The notes: a model not told the origin generated them from the letters alone. A stretch of 64,000 nucleotides of DNA from Acidihalobacter sp. (GCA_027013225.1 JALUXU010000024.1:1-64000); one strand, 5' to 3'. Shown: positions 53,428 through 62,088, numbered from the stretch's first letter. A program made the numbers and translations.

Positions 53428-54414
53428 ATGAGCATCGCATCTGATAAAAACCTGAAAGGGATTCCGATGAAGCCCTACGACATGGTGCGTGAAGGCCTGA
53501 TCGTTTTCACCGCCATCACGGTCATCGTACTTTTCCTGGCCGCCTTCTGGGGTTTCCCTGGAAAGAATTACCGGCCTTTGACGATCAAGGAGGTCGCTAC
53601 CAAGGCTCCAGTGGCTTTCCTTAAACGAACCCTGTCATATTTCGACGGCAGCAGTGGTCTGCAGACTTACGGCCCGCCGTACACTCATGACTACCAGAAT
53701 GCCCAAAGCATCGGGCCTTTCTGTCCGGCCTGCTGGCTGGGGGTGATATTCCCGCTCAATGCCAAGGTGGATCTGGTGATGCAACCCCTGCAGCAGATTG
53801 CGGATCTGAATCCGGCGGTGGCGGCGGCCCTCAAGACTTATCAGCAGGCCAGCCCCAAGCAGCAGGCGGCCTGGGACAAGGCGTATGGCACCGCGCTGGG
53901 CAAGGCCAAGGTAGAGAACGGGCAGGTGGTGTTGCCGGCAACGGGCGATTATGGTCCGGTGCCCGTGTTGATGAACGGCATGCTTACATTTGCCCGCGCG
54001 GGTTTGCTTGAGGCGGCGTTGACTTTCAATACCAATCCGTCCATGGCGCCCTACGAAACCGACTACACCCGCGCATTGTTCTATCTCGGAGGAAATATCA
54101 TGGGTACGGTGGCGGATCATTTCGGCGAGGACGGCGGCACCTGGGGCATGTCGCATATAGCAGGCCCGTATCCGGCGGCGTGGTGGCTGTGGCCATATAC
54201 CTTCCTCTATCAGGTGCCGGCCATAGGCAATCTGAATCAGGCGGATCTGGTGGCTTTCGTCATCTGGGCAGGGTCATTGATCGTGATCATGTTGATACCG
54301 TTCATCCCGGGTCTGCGGCGGATTCCCTATGTGATTCCGGTGTACAAGATCATCTGGCGGGATTGGTATGAGAAATATCCTTCGGGCGATCCCAGCAAGT
54401 CGGCGAACAAATAA
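53428..54414 (+). CDS. Two-helix membrane protein with a CPAC motif, cytochrome b partner
   Basis: A 328-residue protein. One membrane helix lies near residues 23-42 and a second near 268-295, with a ~210-residue domain between. Near its start is GPFCPACWLG (Cys99, Cys102), a CXXC without the His needed for haem c. The C-terminus PGLRRIPYVIPVYKIIWRDWY resembles subunit IV-type ends, but it is not a normal cytochrome b C-terminal half. A strong AGGAGG precedes its start. The CPAC may bind metal or form a redox disulfide. It is the third gene of the operon, closed by the terminator at 54436. Confidence 0.7.
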   Translation: MSIASDKNLKGIPMKPYDMVREGLIVFTAITVIVLFLAAFWGFPGKNYRPLTIKEVATKAPVAFLKRTLSYFDGSSGLQTYGPPYTHDYQNAQSIGPFCPACWLGVIFPLNAKVDLVMQPLQQIADLNPAVAAALKTYQQASPKQQAAWDKAYGTALGKAKVENGQVVLPATGDYGPVPVLMNGMLTFARAGLLEAALTFNTNPSMAPYETDYTRALFYLGGNIMGTVADHFGEDGGTWGMSHIAGPYPAAWWLWPYTFLYQVPAIGNLNQADLVAFVIWAGSLIVIMLIPFIPGLRRIPYVIPVYKIIWRDWYEKYPSGDPSKSANK

Positions 54415-54435
54415 GCTAAAGAAGGGCTTATCCAT

Positions 54436-54474
54436 AAAAAACGGCGCGGGGTTGAGCCTCGCGCCGTTTTTTTT
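54436..54474 (+). terminator. Rho-independent terminator
   Basis: AAAAAACGGCGCG at 54436-54448 pairs with its complement at 54460-54472, with a short GC-containing loop, then eight T bases end at 54474. It closes the cytochrome operon 22 bases after its stop and may also stop the convergent minus-strand operon. Confidence 0.9.
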
Positions 54475-54514
54475 GCGCCCGCGCATGCCGATTTAGCGAA
54501 GATGAGACTTCGGG

Positions 54515-55705
54515 TCAGGTGTTCGGCAGATCGCGGCCCATGCCGGATTTCATTTTTCTGGCCGGCAGGTACCAGCTCAGTCCATCGATCAGCATGGCCG
54601 CGCCGGCGCCGATCATGAGCCAGTCGCTCCAGGCATAGGGGCCGCCCCCGAGCGTTTTGTGCATGGCCAGGCCAAGGCCGATGAAGCTCACGCCGGTGCG
54701 AATCCAGGAAAGGCCGGTGCGGGCACGGGCATAGATGGTGCGCTGGATGGCGCCAAGGGTTCTTTGCGCGGCCATCATGTTGCGTTCACGCGCCAGGTAG
54801 GTGCGCTCCTTGCTGGCGGGAACGGGGGGCACATAGGAACAAAACGGCGGAATGGCGGCGGCGAGACGGGCGTGCGGGGTGTCGGCCGCCGCGTGCTCCA
54901 TCGGCCTTTCCGGCAGTTGATAATGCGCGGTGAAGCGGGTGGTGCGCTCCGTGATGTCTTCCAGCCCGCCTGCGCAGCTCAAATCCATGCGCGAACGGCG
55001 CACCTTGAGGTAGTCGATGAGGCCGATGCCAGCCAGAGCCAGTCCGGCGACGAGGATGGCGGCATGATGCGGCGCGAGGATATTGTCGTTGAGGCGGGTT
55101 AGGGCATTGGAGAAAGCGACCATGGCCAAGCCCCAGCGGAGCAGTTTGAGAGAGGTTCGCGCACGCGCGTGGCCGGTACGGTGGCAGGCGAGCTTGGTGC
55201 GCCACAGGGCCATGATGTTGCGCCAGTAGGCAAGTTCGGTACGTTCTATGCCGATGAGTTTTTCCGGGATGTCGTGCAGATAGTCGAGGATGAACCAGCG
55301 AACGTCTTCGCGCAGCGCGACCCGGTATTCGATTGCGGCATTGGGCAGGTGCCGCCGCACTTGCTCGCGCATCGCTTCGTTGCCGGGATCGGCGGCGGCG
55401 ATGATGACGGTATGGCCTTGTTGCATGACGGGAAACCACAGGCTCTGCCTGATGGCTTTGGCATCCAAGCCGGCGAACAGATGAGGCGGTACGGGGATGC
55501 GCTCGTCGTACTGGATGAATCGGCAGTCGTAATGTTTCGCCAGAACGTTAAGCAATGCGCAACGGTCGATGCCCAATTCCCGCAGTAAGATGCGCTCCAC
55601 TTCGACGCCGCGCGCTTGCGCGCTGGCTTCGGCGGCTGCGAGTTGCTCGGCGCTCAACCGCCCTGTTTCGATGAGCAGGGCGTAGGGAGAGTTTTCAATC
55701 GTCAT
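54515..55705 (-). CDS. MshEN/GspE_N-like domain fused to two DUF202 modules
   Basis: A 396-residue protein. Residues 1-145 look like the GspE_N/MshEN domain (LLIETGRLSAEQLAAAEASAQ, then CRFIQYDE), a fold that can bind c-di-GMP, although the usual Arg-Leu-Gly start is not clear. Two DUF202 modules follow. In each, Arg-Thr (or Arg-Asn, Arg-Trp) pairs recur every seven residues: Arg155, 162, 169, 176, 183, 190 and Arg301, 308, 315, 322, 329, 336. Each is followed by two membrane helices. It overlaps the next gene upstream by 11 bases. An extra 43-residue frame upstream is not supported. Confidence 0.75.
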   Translation of the reverse strand: MTIENSPYALLIETGRLSAEQLAAAEASAQARGVEVERILLRELGIDRCALLNVLAKHYDCRFIQYDERIPVPPHLFAGLDAKAIRQSLWFPVMQQGHTVIIAAADPGNEAMREQVRRHLPNAAIEYRVALREDVRWFILDYLHDIPEKLIGIERTELAYWRNIMALWRTKLACHRTGHARARTSLKLLRWGLAMVAFSNALTRLNDNILAPHHAAILVAGLALAGIGLIDYLKVRRSRMDLSCAGGLEDITERTTRFTAHYQLPERPMEHAAADTPHARLAAAIPPFCSYVPPVPASKERTYLARERNMMAAQRTLGAIQRTIYARARTGLSWIRTGVSFIGLGLAMHKTLGGGPYAWSDWLMIGAGAAMLIDGLSWYLPARKMKSGMGRDLPNT

Positions 55706-57239
55706 GGCAGTGTTGAACCTGCTTCCAGGCACTCTTGGGTTGGCCGTAATCCGGTTCGGCAATGTCGAAATCGCCGCTGCAATAGGGGAAGCGGCGCTTG
55801 AGCCGTTCTGCGCCCACATACCAGTGGAGGCCATCGGCGATCAAGTACAGGCCGATGCCCATGAGGGCGAAATCGAATATCGACCAGCCTATGTCGAAGG
55901 GGCCGAAGAAATTGAAATAAACGAGCAGGCCGGCGCCGACGGAAAGGATGCTGAAGCCGGTGCGGATCAACGCCATGCCGGTGCGCCCGCGCGCCAGCAC
56001 GGTGCGAAGGCGTGACATGGCGTTGCGCTTGTCGGCGAGCGTGGTGCGCTCCAGCGCGAGCCCCGTGGTGGCCCACACGCCTGGTTTGGCCTCAGGCGCA
56101 TAGGCTTCGGCCAGCGGGTCTTGCCCGGCGGCATACAGACAGCGGGAGGGAAAAATCTTGTCCCAAAGCCCTTTGCGGCCGTGAGCCTTGGCGACTACCT
56201 GACGGGCGCCATGGCCGGCTCCGCGCCCGGGCCAGTACCAATAAAAACCCTCGAGCAGCATGATTGCGCCGATGATGATCAGGCTCCAGTCGAATGCCGT
56301 CCACGGGCCGGGCGGGAACTTGCGGATGAAGCCGATGCCGATACCGGCGAAGACCACGCCGCTGCGGGCGAACGCCAGGCCGGTGCGGGCTTTGGCCATC
56401 AAGGTGCGAAGATAGGCAAGTAGGGTGCGTTCTTCGGCCATGGTGGTGCGATCGTTGGCCAGAAATCGGCGCCTTTCCACCGGTGAGAGCGCATCCCATG
56501 CTTCACGCAACGCCTCGGCGCTCTTTACCACCCGGCTGCGGGAAAAACGCATCGCACCGCCGGGCTCGCTCACCTGCAGGGCGGTATAGCCGGAAGGTAT
56601 TTCATAGGGGGGATAAGGCTTGATCGTATCGGCCACGCGCCGCGAAGGCAGATACCAGACCAGACCGTCGATCAGGGCGGCGATGCCGAGGAACAGCAAG
56701 ATGGCGTCAAAAATCAGGAAGTCGCCGTCGAGGCCGAAAAAGCGCAGGAAGGCGACCGCGATGCCCACGAAGGCTATGCCGGTGCGGGCCAGCGCTAGAC
56801 CGGTGCGGCTGCGCGCGAACTGGGTGCGCTGGGCGGCATAATCCGTGCGCAATACCGCGAGATAGGTGCGCACCAGCGCCAAGGGGGTGCGCCCGCCCGA
56901 GATGGGGAATTCCGGGTTCAGGTCGGCGCTGTTTTCGATCAGCCGCACCACATCCGCGCAGGTGGCCAGACGCAGTTCCAGGTGGGTGACGCCGAGCGCG
57001 GCGCGGATGCGTTCGAGCAGATCCTGATCGTCCGGGGCGCAGACCACCACCACCGCCGTGTCGCGTTCCCGGGACAAAGGCAGCCAGCGTTCGGCGCGTA
57101 GCCGGTCGATATCGAGGTGTCTCAACAGGGCGCGCGGCGCGGTCAGTTTTTCATCGTATTCCACGGTCTGTCCGGCATGGGTTTGCGCCAGACGCTCGAG
57201 CTCGGCCTGTTTGGTCAATGCGACGGTGGCTGTGTCCAT
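55695..57239 (-). CDS. Triple DUF202 membrane protein with N-terminal partial GspE_N-like domain
   Basis: A 514-residue protein. Residues ~20-105 match the second half of the GspE_N-like domain of its neighbour (YDEKLTAPRALLRHLD). Three DUF202 modules follow, with Arg heptads at 124/131/138/145/152, 264/271/278/285/292 and 398/405/412/419/426, nearly all Arg-Thr. Each module ends in two membrane helices with a D/E-G-x-x-W-Y motif. The DNA shows the repeat as GGTGCG every 21 bases. DUF202 forms the channel of eukaryotic VTC polyphosphate synthase, so anion binding is possible. Its stop overlaps the next start. Confidence 0.75.
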   Translation of the reverse strand: MDTATVALTKQAELERLAQTHAGQTVEYDEKLTAPRALLRHLDIDRLRAERWLPLSRERDTAVVVVCAPDDQDLLERIRAALGVTHLELRLATCADVVRLIENSADLNPEFPISGGRTPLALVRTYLAVLRTDYAAQRTQFARSRTGLALARTGIAFVGIAVAFLRFFGLDGDFLIFDAILLFLGIAALIDGLVWYLPSRRVADTIKPYPPYEIPSGYTALQVSEPGGAMRFSRSRVVKSAEALREAWDALSPVERRRFLANDRTTMAEERTLLAYLRTLMAKARTGLAFARSGVVFAGIGIGFIRKFPPGPWTAFDWSLIIIGAIMLLEGFYWYWPGRGAGHGARQVVAKAHGRKGLWDKIFPSRCLYAAGQDPLAEAYAPEAKPGVWATTGLALERTTLADKRNAMSRLRTVLARGRTGMALIRTGFSILSVGAGLLVYFNFFGPFDIGWSIFDFALMGIGLYLIADGLHWYVGAERLKRRFPYCSGDFDIAEPDYGQPKSAWKQVQHCHDD

Positions 57240-57271
57240 AACTTAAATCATGAATGGCATCGAAAAGCGGA

Positions 57272-58048
57272 TCATTTTTGATCTAAAAAGCGAATTCCTT
57301 CCAGGGCCTGATACAGGTCGCGCGCGTCGTAATCGGCGTGGGTATCGTTATAGTCTTTGCGTCCCTGGTCGGTCCAGACGAGAATGGTGTGCAGCCCCGC
57401 CTGTTTTGCGCCGTAGATGTCGCGGTACATGTCGTTGCCGACGTAAATGGTTTCTTCGGGGCGGACGTCGAGGCGGGCGCAGGTTTGCAGGAAAAGCCGC
57501 GCATCGGGCTTGCGGTAGCCAAAGTCTCCGGAAATCGTGCGAACGGGAAAATACTTGCGAATCTTGGTGATGCGCATTTCCGGCAAGGCGAAATCTCGCT
57601 GTGCGTCGGAGACGATACCGAGGCGGAAATCGTCCACGATGCTTTGCAACAGCCCCTTGGCGCCGGGATAACGTTCGATCAGTCTGCGCGACAGGGCACG
57701 GTGCAGCTTGACCAGCTCCCTGGCCAGGCGCTCGCGCCGCTTGGCGACCTCGTTCTGTTTTTTCTCGCCTTCCTGCGCGAAGGCTTCTGGCCGAAAATGG
57801 CGGCTCCCGTGACTGAGAATATCCCTCCACAGGGCGCGGGCATCCATTTCTGGGTAGGCCTCGCCGGAGACGCGTTTTTGCTTTTTCATGAGGTCGAAAT
57901 AACGCTCCTGCAATTCCGCTCCATCGAGGTTGATGCGGTGATAGCTCAGGTAGCGGGCGATGTGCCGGTATATTTCGGGCAGGGTTTCGTCGGTTTCTAT
58001 GTGGATCAGCGTGCCATAGAGGTCAAACAGGACGGCGCGAATGCTCAT
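57272..58048 (-). CDS. HAD-superfamily hydrolase
   Basis: A 258-residue HAD with motif I DLYGTL, motif II Ser in GIVSDAQ, Lys in GYRKPD and motif IV GNDMYRDIYGA. The second Asp of motif I (normally DxD) is Tyr, as in haloacid dehalogenases, so it may be a dehalogenase or an atypical phosphatase. The cap includes a long charged helix (EGEKKQNEVAKRRERLARELV). It lies three bases after the APH-fold gene and 32 bases before the DUF202 gene, and shares the operon. Confidence 0.82.
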   Translation of the reverse strand: MSIRAVLFDLYGTLIHIETDETLPEIYRHIARYLSYHRINLDGAELQERYFDLMKKQKRVSGEAYPEMDARALWRDILSHGSRHFRPEAFAQEGEKKQNEVAKRRERLARELVKLHRALSRRLIERYPGAKGLLQSIVDDFRLGIVSDAQRDFALPEMRITKIRKYFPVRTISGDFGYRKPDARLFLQTCARLDVRPEETIYVGNDMYRDIYGAKQAGLHTILVWTDQGRKDYNDTHADYDARDLYQALEGIRFLDQK

Positions 58049-58051
58049 GGT

Positions 58052-59020
58052 TCATTTCCTCATGCATTGGACGGCTTCATGCACCAGTGCGCGGGCATAG
58101 CCGTGGTCGAGATAGCTGTTGCGGGCGATCCGTAGCAGGCCGATGGCCATATAGAAAGGCAACCTTTGGGTGATGGCATGAAAGGCGTCGTGGTGATCGG
58201 GGAAATGCCGGCTGTATTCCCACAAGAAATGCCCAATGCGAGGCTCGGCGTGGCCGCCATGACCGAGATGCAGCATGGCGCAGTGTTTGAGTTCCGCGGC
58301 GACGATTCCAAGGTCATAGACCCGGTCGGCATACCGCGAGCGTTCGAGATCGACGGCGATGAGATGATGTTCACTTGTGAGGATGAAGTTCGCGGGCGTA
58401 GCGTCGCCATGCAGACGCACCGTATTGTCGGAATGCATCAGCGGGTCTTCGGCCCAGCGCCCGCGCGCGGCATACAGTGTATCAATCTGCTCCTGGCGGA
58501 TACGCCCGCGTCGCCACAGGCGGGCGATGATCTTGTCGAAATAGGGGAATTCCGCATAAAAATCCACCCGCGCGGAAGTGGCGGTGTGATTGTGCAAGCG
58601 CGAGAGGAAGTAGGCGAGGTCAGACAGACTATGCATCAGCCCGGATGAGTCTCCGGTGGCGGCGAAGCGTTCCCATATCCGGTACATGGGTTCGCCATCG
58701 ACGAAATCCTCGAATATTACATTGGCGAATTCGAAATTCTTTCCAAGGGGGCGCACGACACGGTGGCGGCCATGGCAGAAGCCGGCCGCCTCGAGGCGCT
58801 TCAATGTCTCGTATTCGGCCCGCGCCGCATGAGGGTGCGTAAAATACTTGCCGAGAACGCGGCGATCGTGTCGCCGATCTGCATAGATGTAGACATTGGG
58901 TGCCAGCGCAAACACTCTGAACCCCCGCCGGGGCCTGAAGCCGAATTTGCGGGGAAAAAGGCGGTCATGCAGATAGCCATAGACCGGATCGCTGGCAGGT
59001 AGGTGGCCAAGATAGCGCAA
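58052..59020 (-). CDS. APH-fold phosphotransferase (kinase-like)
   Basis: A 322-residue aminoglycoside-phosphotransferase-like kinase. The catalytic loop is LHGDATPANFIL, and the metal Asp lies in AVDLERSRYADRVYDLG. The N-terminal Lys for ATP is probably in VLGKYFTHP. Substrate is unknown. It is the first gene of the four-gene operon, so phosphorylated small molecules or lipids made here could be the substrate or signal for the DUF202 proteins. Start at 59020; the ribosome site is GGAGGT, about ten bases upstream. Confidence 0.75.
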   Translation of the reverse strand: MRYLGHLPASDPVYGYLHDRLFPRKFGFRPRRGFRVFALAPNVYIYADRRHDRRVLGKYFTHPHAARAEYETLKRLEAAGFCHGRHRVVRPLGKNFEFANVIFEDFVDGEPMYRIWERFAATGDSSGLMHSLSDLAYFLSRLHNHTATSARVDFYAEFPYFDKIIARLWRRGRIRQEQIDTLYAARGRWAEDPLMHSDNTVRLHGDATPANFILTSEHHLIAVDLERSRYADRVYDLGIVAAELKHCAMLHLGHGGHAEPRIGHFLWEYSRHFPDHHDAFHAITQRLPFYMAIGLLRIARNSYLDHGYARALVHEAVQCMRK

Positions 59021-59195
59021 GGAGGTGACCTCCGGAGAGATGGGGGATGAATCGCGACGCGCGCGGGCGGCAGCGCTGTCACAAAAGTGTCATGTTAGCA
59101 GATCCTGATGGATCGATCAGGTTGATTTTCCCCTGAATTCGGCTTTCTGGGGCAATGCTTGATGATCCCCGGCGCATGGCGCAGTACACTAGGAG

Positions 59196-59227
59196 CCTGT
59201 CGGACTTGGGACACCCAGCTCGACAGG
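59196..59227. other. Cruciform-like inverted repeat in the divergent promoter gap
   Basis: CCTGTCG at 59196-59202 pairs with CGACAGG at 59221-59227, and TGGG-ACA-CCCA lies between them. It sits in the 234-base gap between the kinase operon and the small-peptide/xpaC/telA operon. A second dyad, CCTGAT with ATCAGG, lies just upstream. Role unknown: an operator or a remnant of an IS end are both possible. Confidence 0.35.
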
Positions 59228-59254
59228 GAGCTGTTCCATCATTGAGACAAGGCT

Positions 59255-59395
59255 ATGCCTGAGACGAATCGCGACCCCGAAAAAATGATCGATAAGGTTT
59301 CCACCCGCTCATTGGGAAACCGTTTCTTGCCAAAGCTCTTCGGCTGGTTGTTCCTTGGCTATGCTCTGGGATGGGCTATCTGGGTGAGCTGGTGA
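59255..59395 (+). CDS. 46-residue single-helix membrane peptide coupled to xpaC
   Basis: A short frame of 46 residues: a charged N-terminus (PETNRDPEKMID), then one hydrophobic helix (about 29-46, rich in Trp, Leu and Gly). Its TGA overlaps the next ATG by one base (TGATG at 59393-59397), so the two are translationally coupled. The low number of rare codons and that coupling support a real gene. I do not recognise the family. Confidence 0.6.
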   Translation: MPETNRDPEKMIDKVSTRSLGNRFLPKLFGWLFLGYALGWAIWVSW

Positions 59396-60231
59396 TGTTA
59401 CGTGCCTTGCAACAAAGACTGCTCAGGCTGCGGCGCGCCTGGCGGCGCCGCAGCGGCGCCTTGCTGCTGGGTTTTTTTCTCGTGCCTTTGTTTGCTTCTT
59501 TGTCGGTATCTCTGTTTACGGGGCATTACCGCCTGTTTTTGCTCAAGCTGGCCGCTTTCGCAATCTGGAGTGCTGCGGCCATGCTGATCAGCAAAGGCAT
59601 TCGCGAGGAGATGGATTATGAAGACGCCCTTCTTGCCAAGGCGCCCCTCTGGCCTTTGAAAGGAGTGGGCGCTTTGCTTTTGGGAAGCGGCGTGTTTTAT
59701 TTGGGATGGGTGGTGTCTGAAGAGTCATTGTGGCGCAGTCTGTTCGTCGGCGCGCTGGCTACGATCGGAGCGATGCTCAATTACGGTTTGGATCCCCGAC
59801 GGGACAAACTTCCGGATTTAGAGGATGTCGATCCGCGTCATTTCCTCAAAAGCCTGGAGCAGGCGCGCGAAAGCTTGGCCGTGATCCGCGATCGCAACCG
59901 CCGCATTCATGATTCCTTGCTGCACAAGCGCATCGATCGCGCTGCTCGGCGAGCGGAGGAAATTCTGGAGGTGCTGGCTCAGAACCCGCGAAAATTTCGG
60001 GAAGCACGCAAGTTTCTGGTCGTCTATATCGATGGCTTATCGCGCGTGACCGAAGGGTATCTGGCGGTTGAGGAGGAATGGGTCGATCCGGCAATGCGCG
60101 ATCGGCTCTATCGCCTGATGGCCGAAGTGGACCAGCGTTTCTATAAGGAACTGGAACGGCTACGCGCCGGCGATCGCTTCGATCTGGATGTGCAGATCGA
60201 GGCGCTCAAGCAGCAACTCAAGGAACGATGA
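59395..60231 (+). CDS. XpaC-like membrane protein (5-bromo-4-chloroindolyl phosphate hydrolysis family)
   Basis: A 278-residue protein with four hydrophobic segments in the first ~135 residues, then a long charged coiled-coil-like domain rich in Arg and Glu (DRNRRIHDSLLHKRIDRAARRAEEIL). XpaC family proteins are commonly found next to TelA, as here. Their reaction is unknown. ATG 59395 is chosen over 59371 because it is coupled to the upstream small gene. The telA start is 12 bases after its stop. Confidence 0.75.
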   Translation: MLRALQQRLLRLRRAWRRRSGALLLGFFLVPLFASLSVSLFTGHYRLFLLKLAAFAIWSAAAMLISKGIREEMDYEDALLAKAPLWPLKGVGALLLGSGVFYLGWVVSEESLWRSLFVGALATIGAMLNYGLDPRRDKLPDLEDVDPRHFLKSLEQARESLAVIRDRNRRIHDSLLHKRIDRAARRAEEILEVLAQNPRKFREARKFLVVYIDGLSRVTEGYLAVEEEWVDPAMRDRLYRLMAEVDQRFYKELERLRAGDRFDLDVQIEALKQQLKER

Positions 60232-60243
60232 GGTGAATGTGGC

Positions 60244-61428
60244 ATGAAAGATAAAGATGTGGCGGGTATCGAGCCGGCGGCGGCAGGCATGGACAAAGTG
60301 ACCATTCCCGACGCCTTGCGGGCGGAAATGGAAAAAAAATCCAGCGGAGAAGAAGCCGCTTCCACGCCTCTGACGCCGGAAGAAGAGGAGCGGTTGCGCG
60401 AAGCGATGGATGAAATCGATTTTCGGGATCGCAGCTCCGTGATCCGTTTTGGTTCGGCGGCTCAGGAAAAACTGGACGAGATCTCCAATCGCATGATAGA
60501 TGGTGTCAAAAACGATGAAACCGGCGCCGCCGGCGAGTCTCTCAACCAGATGGTCGCCGCGATACGCGGCTTCGATCTCGACGCCCTCGATCCCACCCGG
60601 AAGCGGCAATGGTGGCAGAAACTGGCGCGGAAGGCGGAGCCTCTGGCGTTGTTCATTCAACGTTATGAACAGGTTCGCGATCAGATCGACCTGATCGCCA
60701 ATGAACTGGAACACCACAAGGCGCAATTGACGGCGGATGTGATCGCCCTGGACAAACTCTATGCCGCCAATCTGGACTACTTTCGCCAACTCGAACTTTA
60801 TATCCAGGCGGGAGAACAAAAGCTTGCGCAACTCGAAAACACGCTGATTCCAAAGTACGGGCGTAAAGCTTCTTCCGGTGAGATGCTGGCCGTGCAGGAA
60901 CTACGTGAAATACGCGGCTTTCGCGATGACCTGGAGCGGCGCGTACATGACTTGCGCCTTTCCCGGCAAGTGGCCATGCAGGCGCTGCCCAGCATTCGCC
61001 TGATTCAGGAAAACAACAAGTCGCTGATCAACAAGATAAGTTCGACTTTGGTCAATACCGTGCCTTTGTGGCGCAATCAGCTTGCTCAGACCGTCACCAT
61101 TTTCCGCAGCCATGAAGCCGCCAAGTCGGTCAAGGCGGCGGGCGATCTGACCAATCAGCTGTTGGAACGCAACGCCGAAGGACTGCGCGAGGCCAATCGC
61201 GAAGTGCGCGAGCAGGTCGAACGTGGCATTTTCGACATGGAAAGCATAAAAAAAGCCAATGCCACGCTCATCGCCACTCTGGAGGATTCGTTGAAGATCG
61301 CCAGCGAAGGCAAGGCAGCCCGTCGGGCGGCGCTCGGCGAGCTCGAAAAAAGCGAGGAGGCGCTCAAACAGGCGTTATTGGCGGTTTCAGAGGAAGCGAA
61401 AAGACGGGAAGGCGAGGATGCGCCCTAA
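60244..61428 (+). CDS. telA: TelA family protein (toxic anion resistance)
   Basis: A 394-residue cytoplasmic, almost all-helical protein of the TelA/KlaA family, named for tellurite resistance but of unknown mechanism. The length and the repeated coiled-coil segments fit. Residues ~275-340 hold the family's conserved IRLIQENNKSLINKI stretch. It follows the XpaC-like gene by 12 bases and probably forms a complex with it. There is no other tellurite-resistance gene nearby. Confidence 0.85.
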   Translation: MKDKDVAGIEPAAAGMDKVTIPDALRAEMEKKSSGEEAASTPLTPEEEERLREAMDEIDFRDRSSVIRFGSAAQEKLDEISNRMIDGVKNDETGAAGESLNQMVAAIRGFDLDALDPTRKRQWWQKLARKAEPLALFIQRYEQVRDQIDLIANELEHHKAQLTADVIALDKLYAANLDYFRQLELYIQAGEQKLAQLENTLIPKYGRKASSGEMLAVQELREIRGFRDDLERRVHDLRLSRQVAMQALPSIRLIQENNKSLINKISSTLVNTVPLWRNQLAQTVTIFRSHEAAKSVKAAGDLTNQLLERNAEGLREANREVREQVERGIFDMESIKKANATLIATLEDSLKIASEGKAARRAALGELEKSEEALKQALLAVSEEAKRREGEDAP

Positions 61429-61654
61429 AAAGCGGCCTTTATTCCCTTGAGAATGCCTTGAGGAGTCCTCATCGTTTATTGGTTTTTGGCTGACCAGAAA
61501 AGCAAGTGATCTTTGAAAGATTCGAACTGAATTTTTCAGAGCCGTTCGATGCGCTGCGGGTCATCCATGATCTGCGGGAAACTTCGAATGATTAATGTCG
61601 TCCGATCCCGGAAGACCTGCTCTCGTTAGCTTTCGGTCGATTTTAGGGGGAAGT

Positions 61655-62047
61655 ATGCGTGATATAGAAGACTGGATGTGGGCTGAAGCTCTGGAAATGC
61701 TCGGCCGCGCGGAACGAATGCAACGGCAATTCTTCCAGCCCAACCGCAGGGCCCGTCGGGCGGTGTGGGTGCCGCCATTGGACGTGTACGAATCAGATGA
61801 TGAGATTTTGGTGGCCATCGCTCTGCCGGGAGTAACGCCCGATTCAGTGCGGGTGCAGCATGAGGGACGTTTGCTGCTCGTCGAAGGCGTCCGCCATATA
61901 CCCGTGGCGCAGCGCAATACCGCTATCCATCGCATGGAAATCCCCCACGGCTGGTTCGAGCGAACCCTGCAACTGCCTAAGGGTTTGCACCTCGAGCACC
62001 AGGAATTCACGGGCGGCTGCCTTTATTTGAGCTTCAGGAAAGTCTAG
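61655..62047 (+). CDS. Hsp20/alpha-crystallin family small heat-shock protein
   Basis: A 130-residue ATP-independent chaperone. The alpha-crystallin core runs from about 45 to 130: PPLDVYESDDEILVAIALPGV, then RLLLVEG, FERTLQLPKG and the end LYLSFRK. The core lacks the C-terminal IxI extension, which ends the protein early and may reduce oligomer formation. GGGGGAAG lies just before ATG 61655. It is upstream of lon, so both are proteostasis genes and may respond to heat. Confidence 0.85.
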   Translation: MRDIEDWMWAEALEMLGRAERMQRQFFQPNRRARRAVWVPPLDVYESDDEILVAIALPGVTPDSVRVQHEGRLLLVEGVRHIPVAQRNTAIHRMEIPHGWFERTLQLPKGLHLEHQEFTGGCLYLSFRKV

Positions 62048-62088
62048 GGCGCCGCATCTCGCGTGGAGCCTCCCAAGGAGATCAAGGA

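Noticed and set aside
56750-56900. 21-base tandem repeat that at first looks like a minisatellite or array
   Set aside because: The period is three times seven and comes from the coding of Arg-Thr heptads in DUF202. There are no spacers, so it is not CRISPR.
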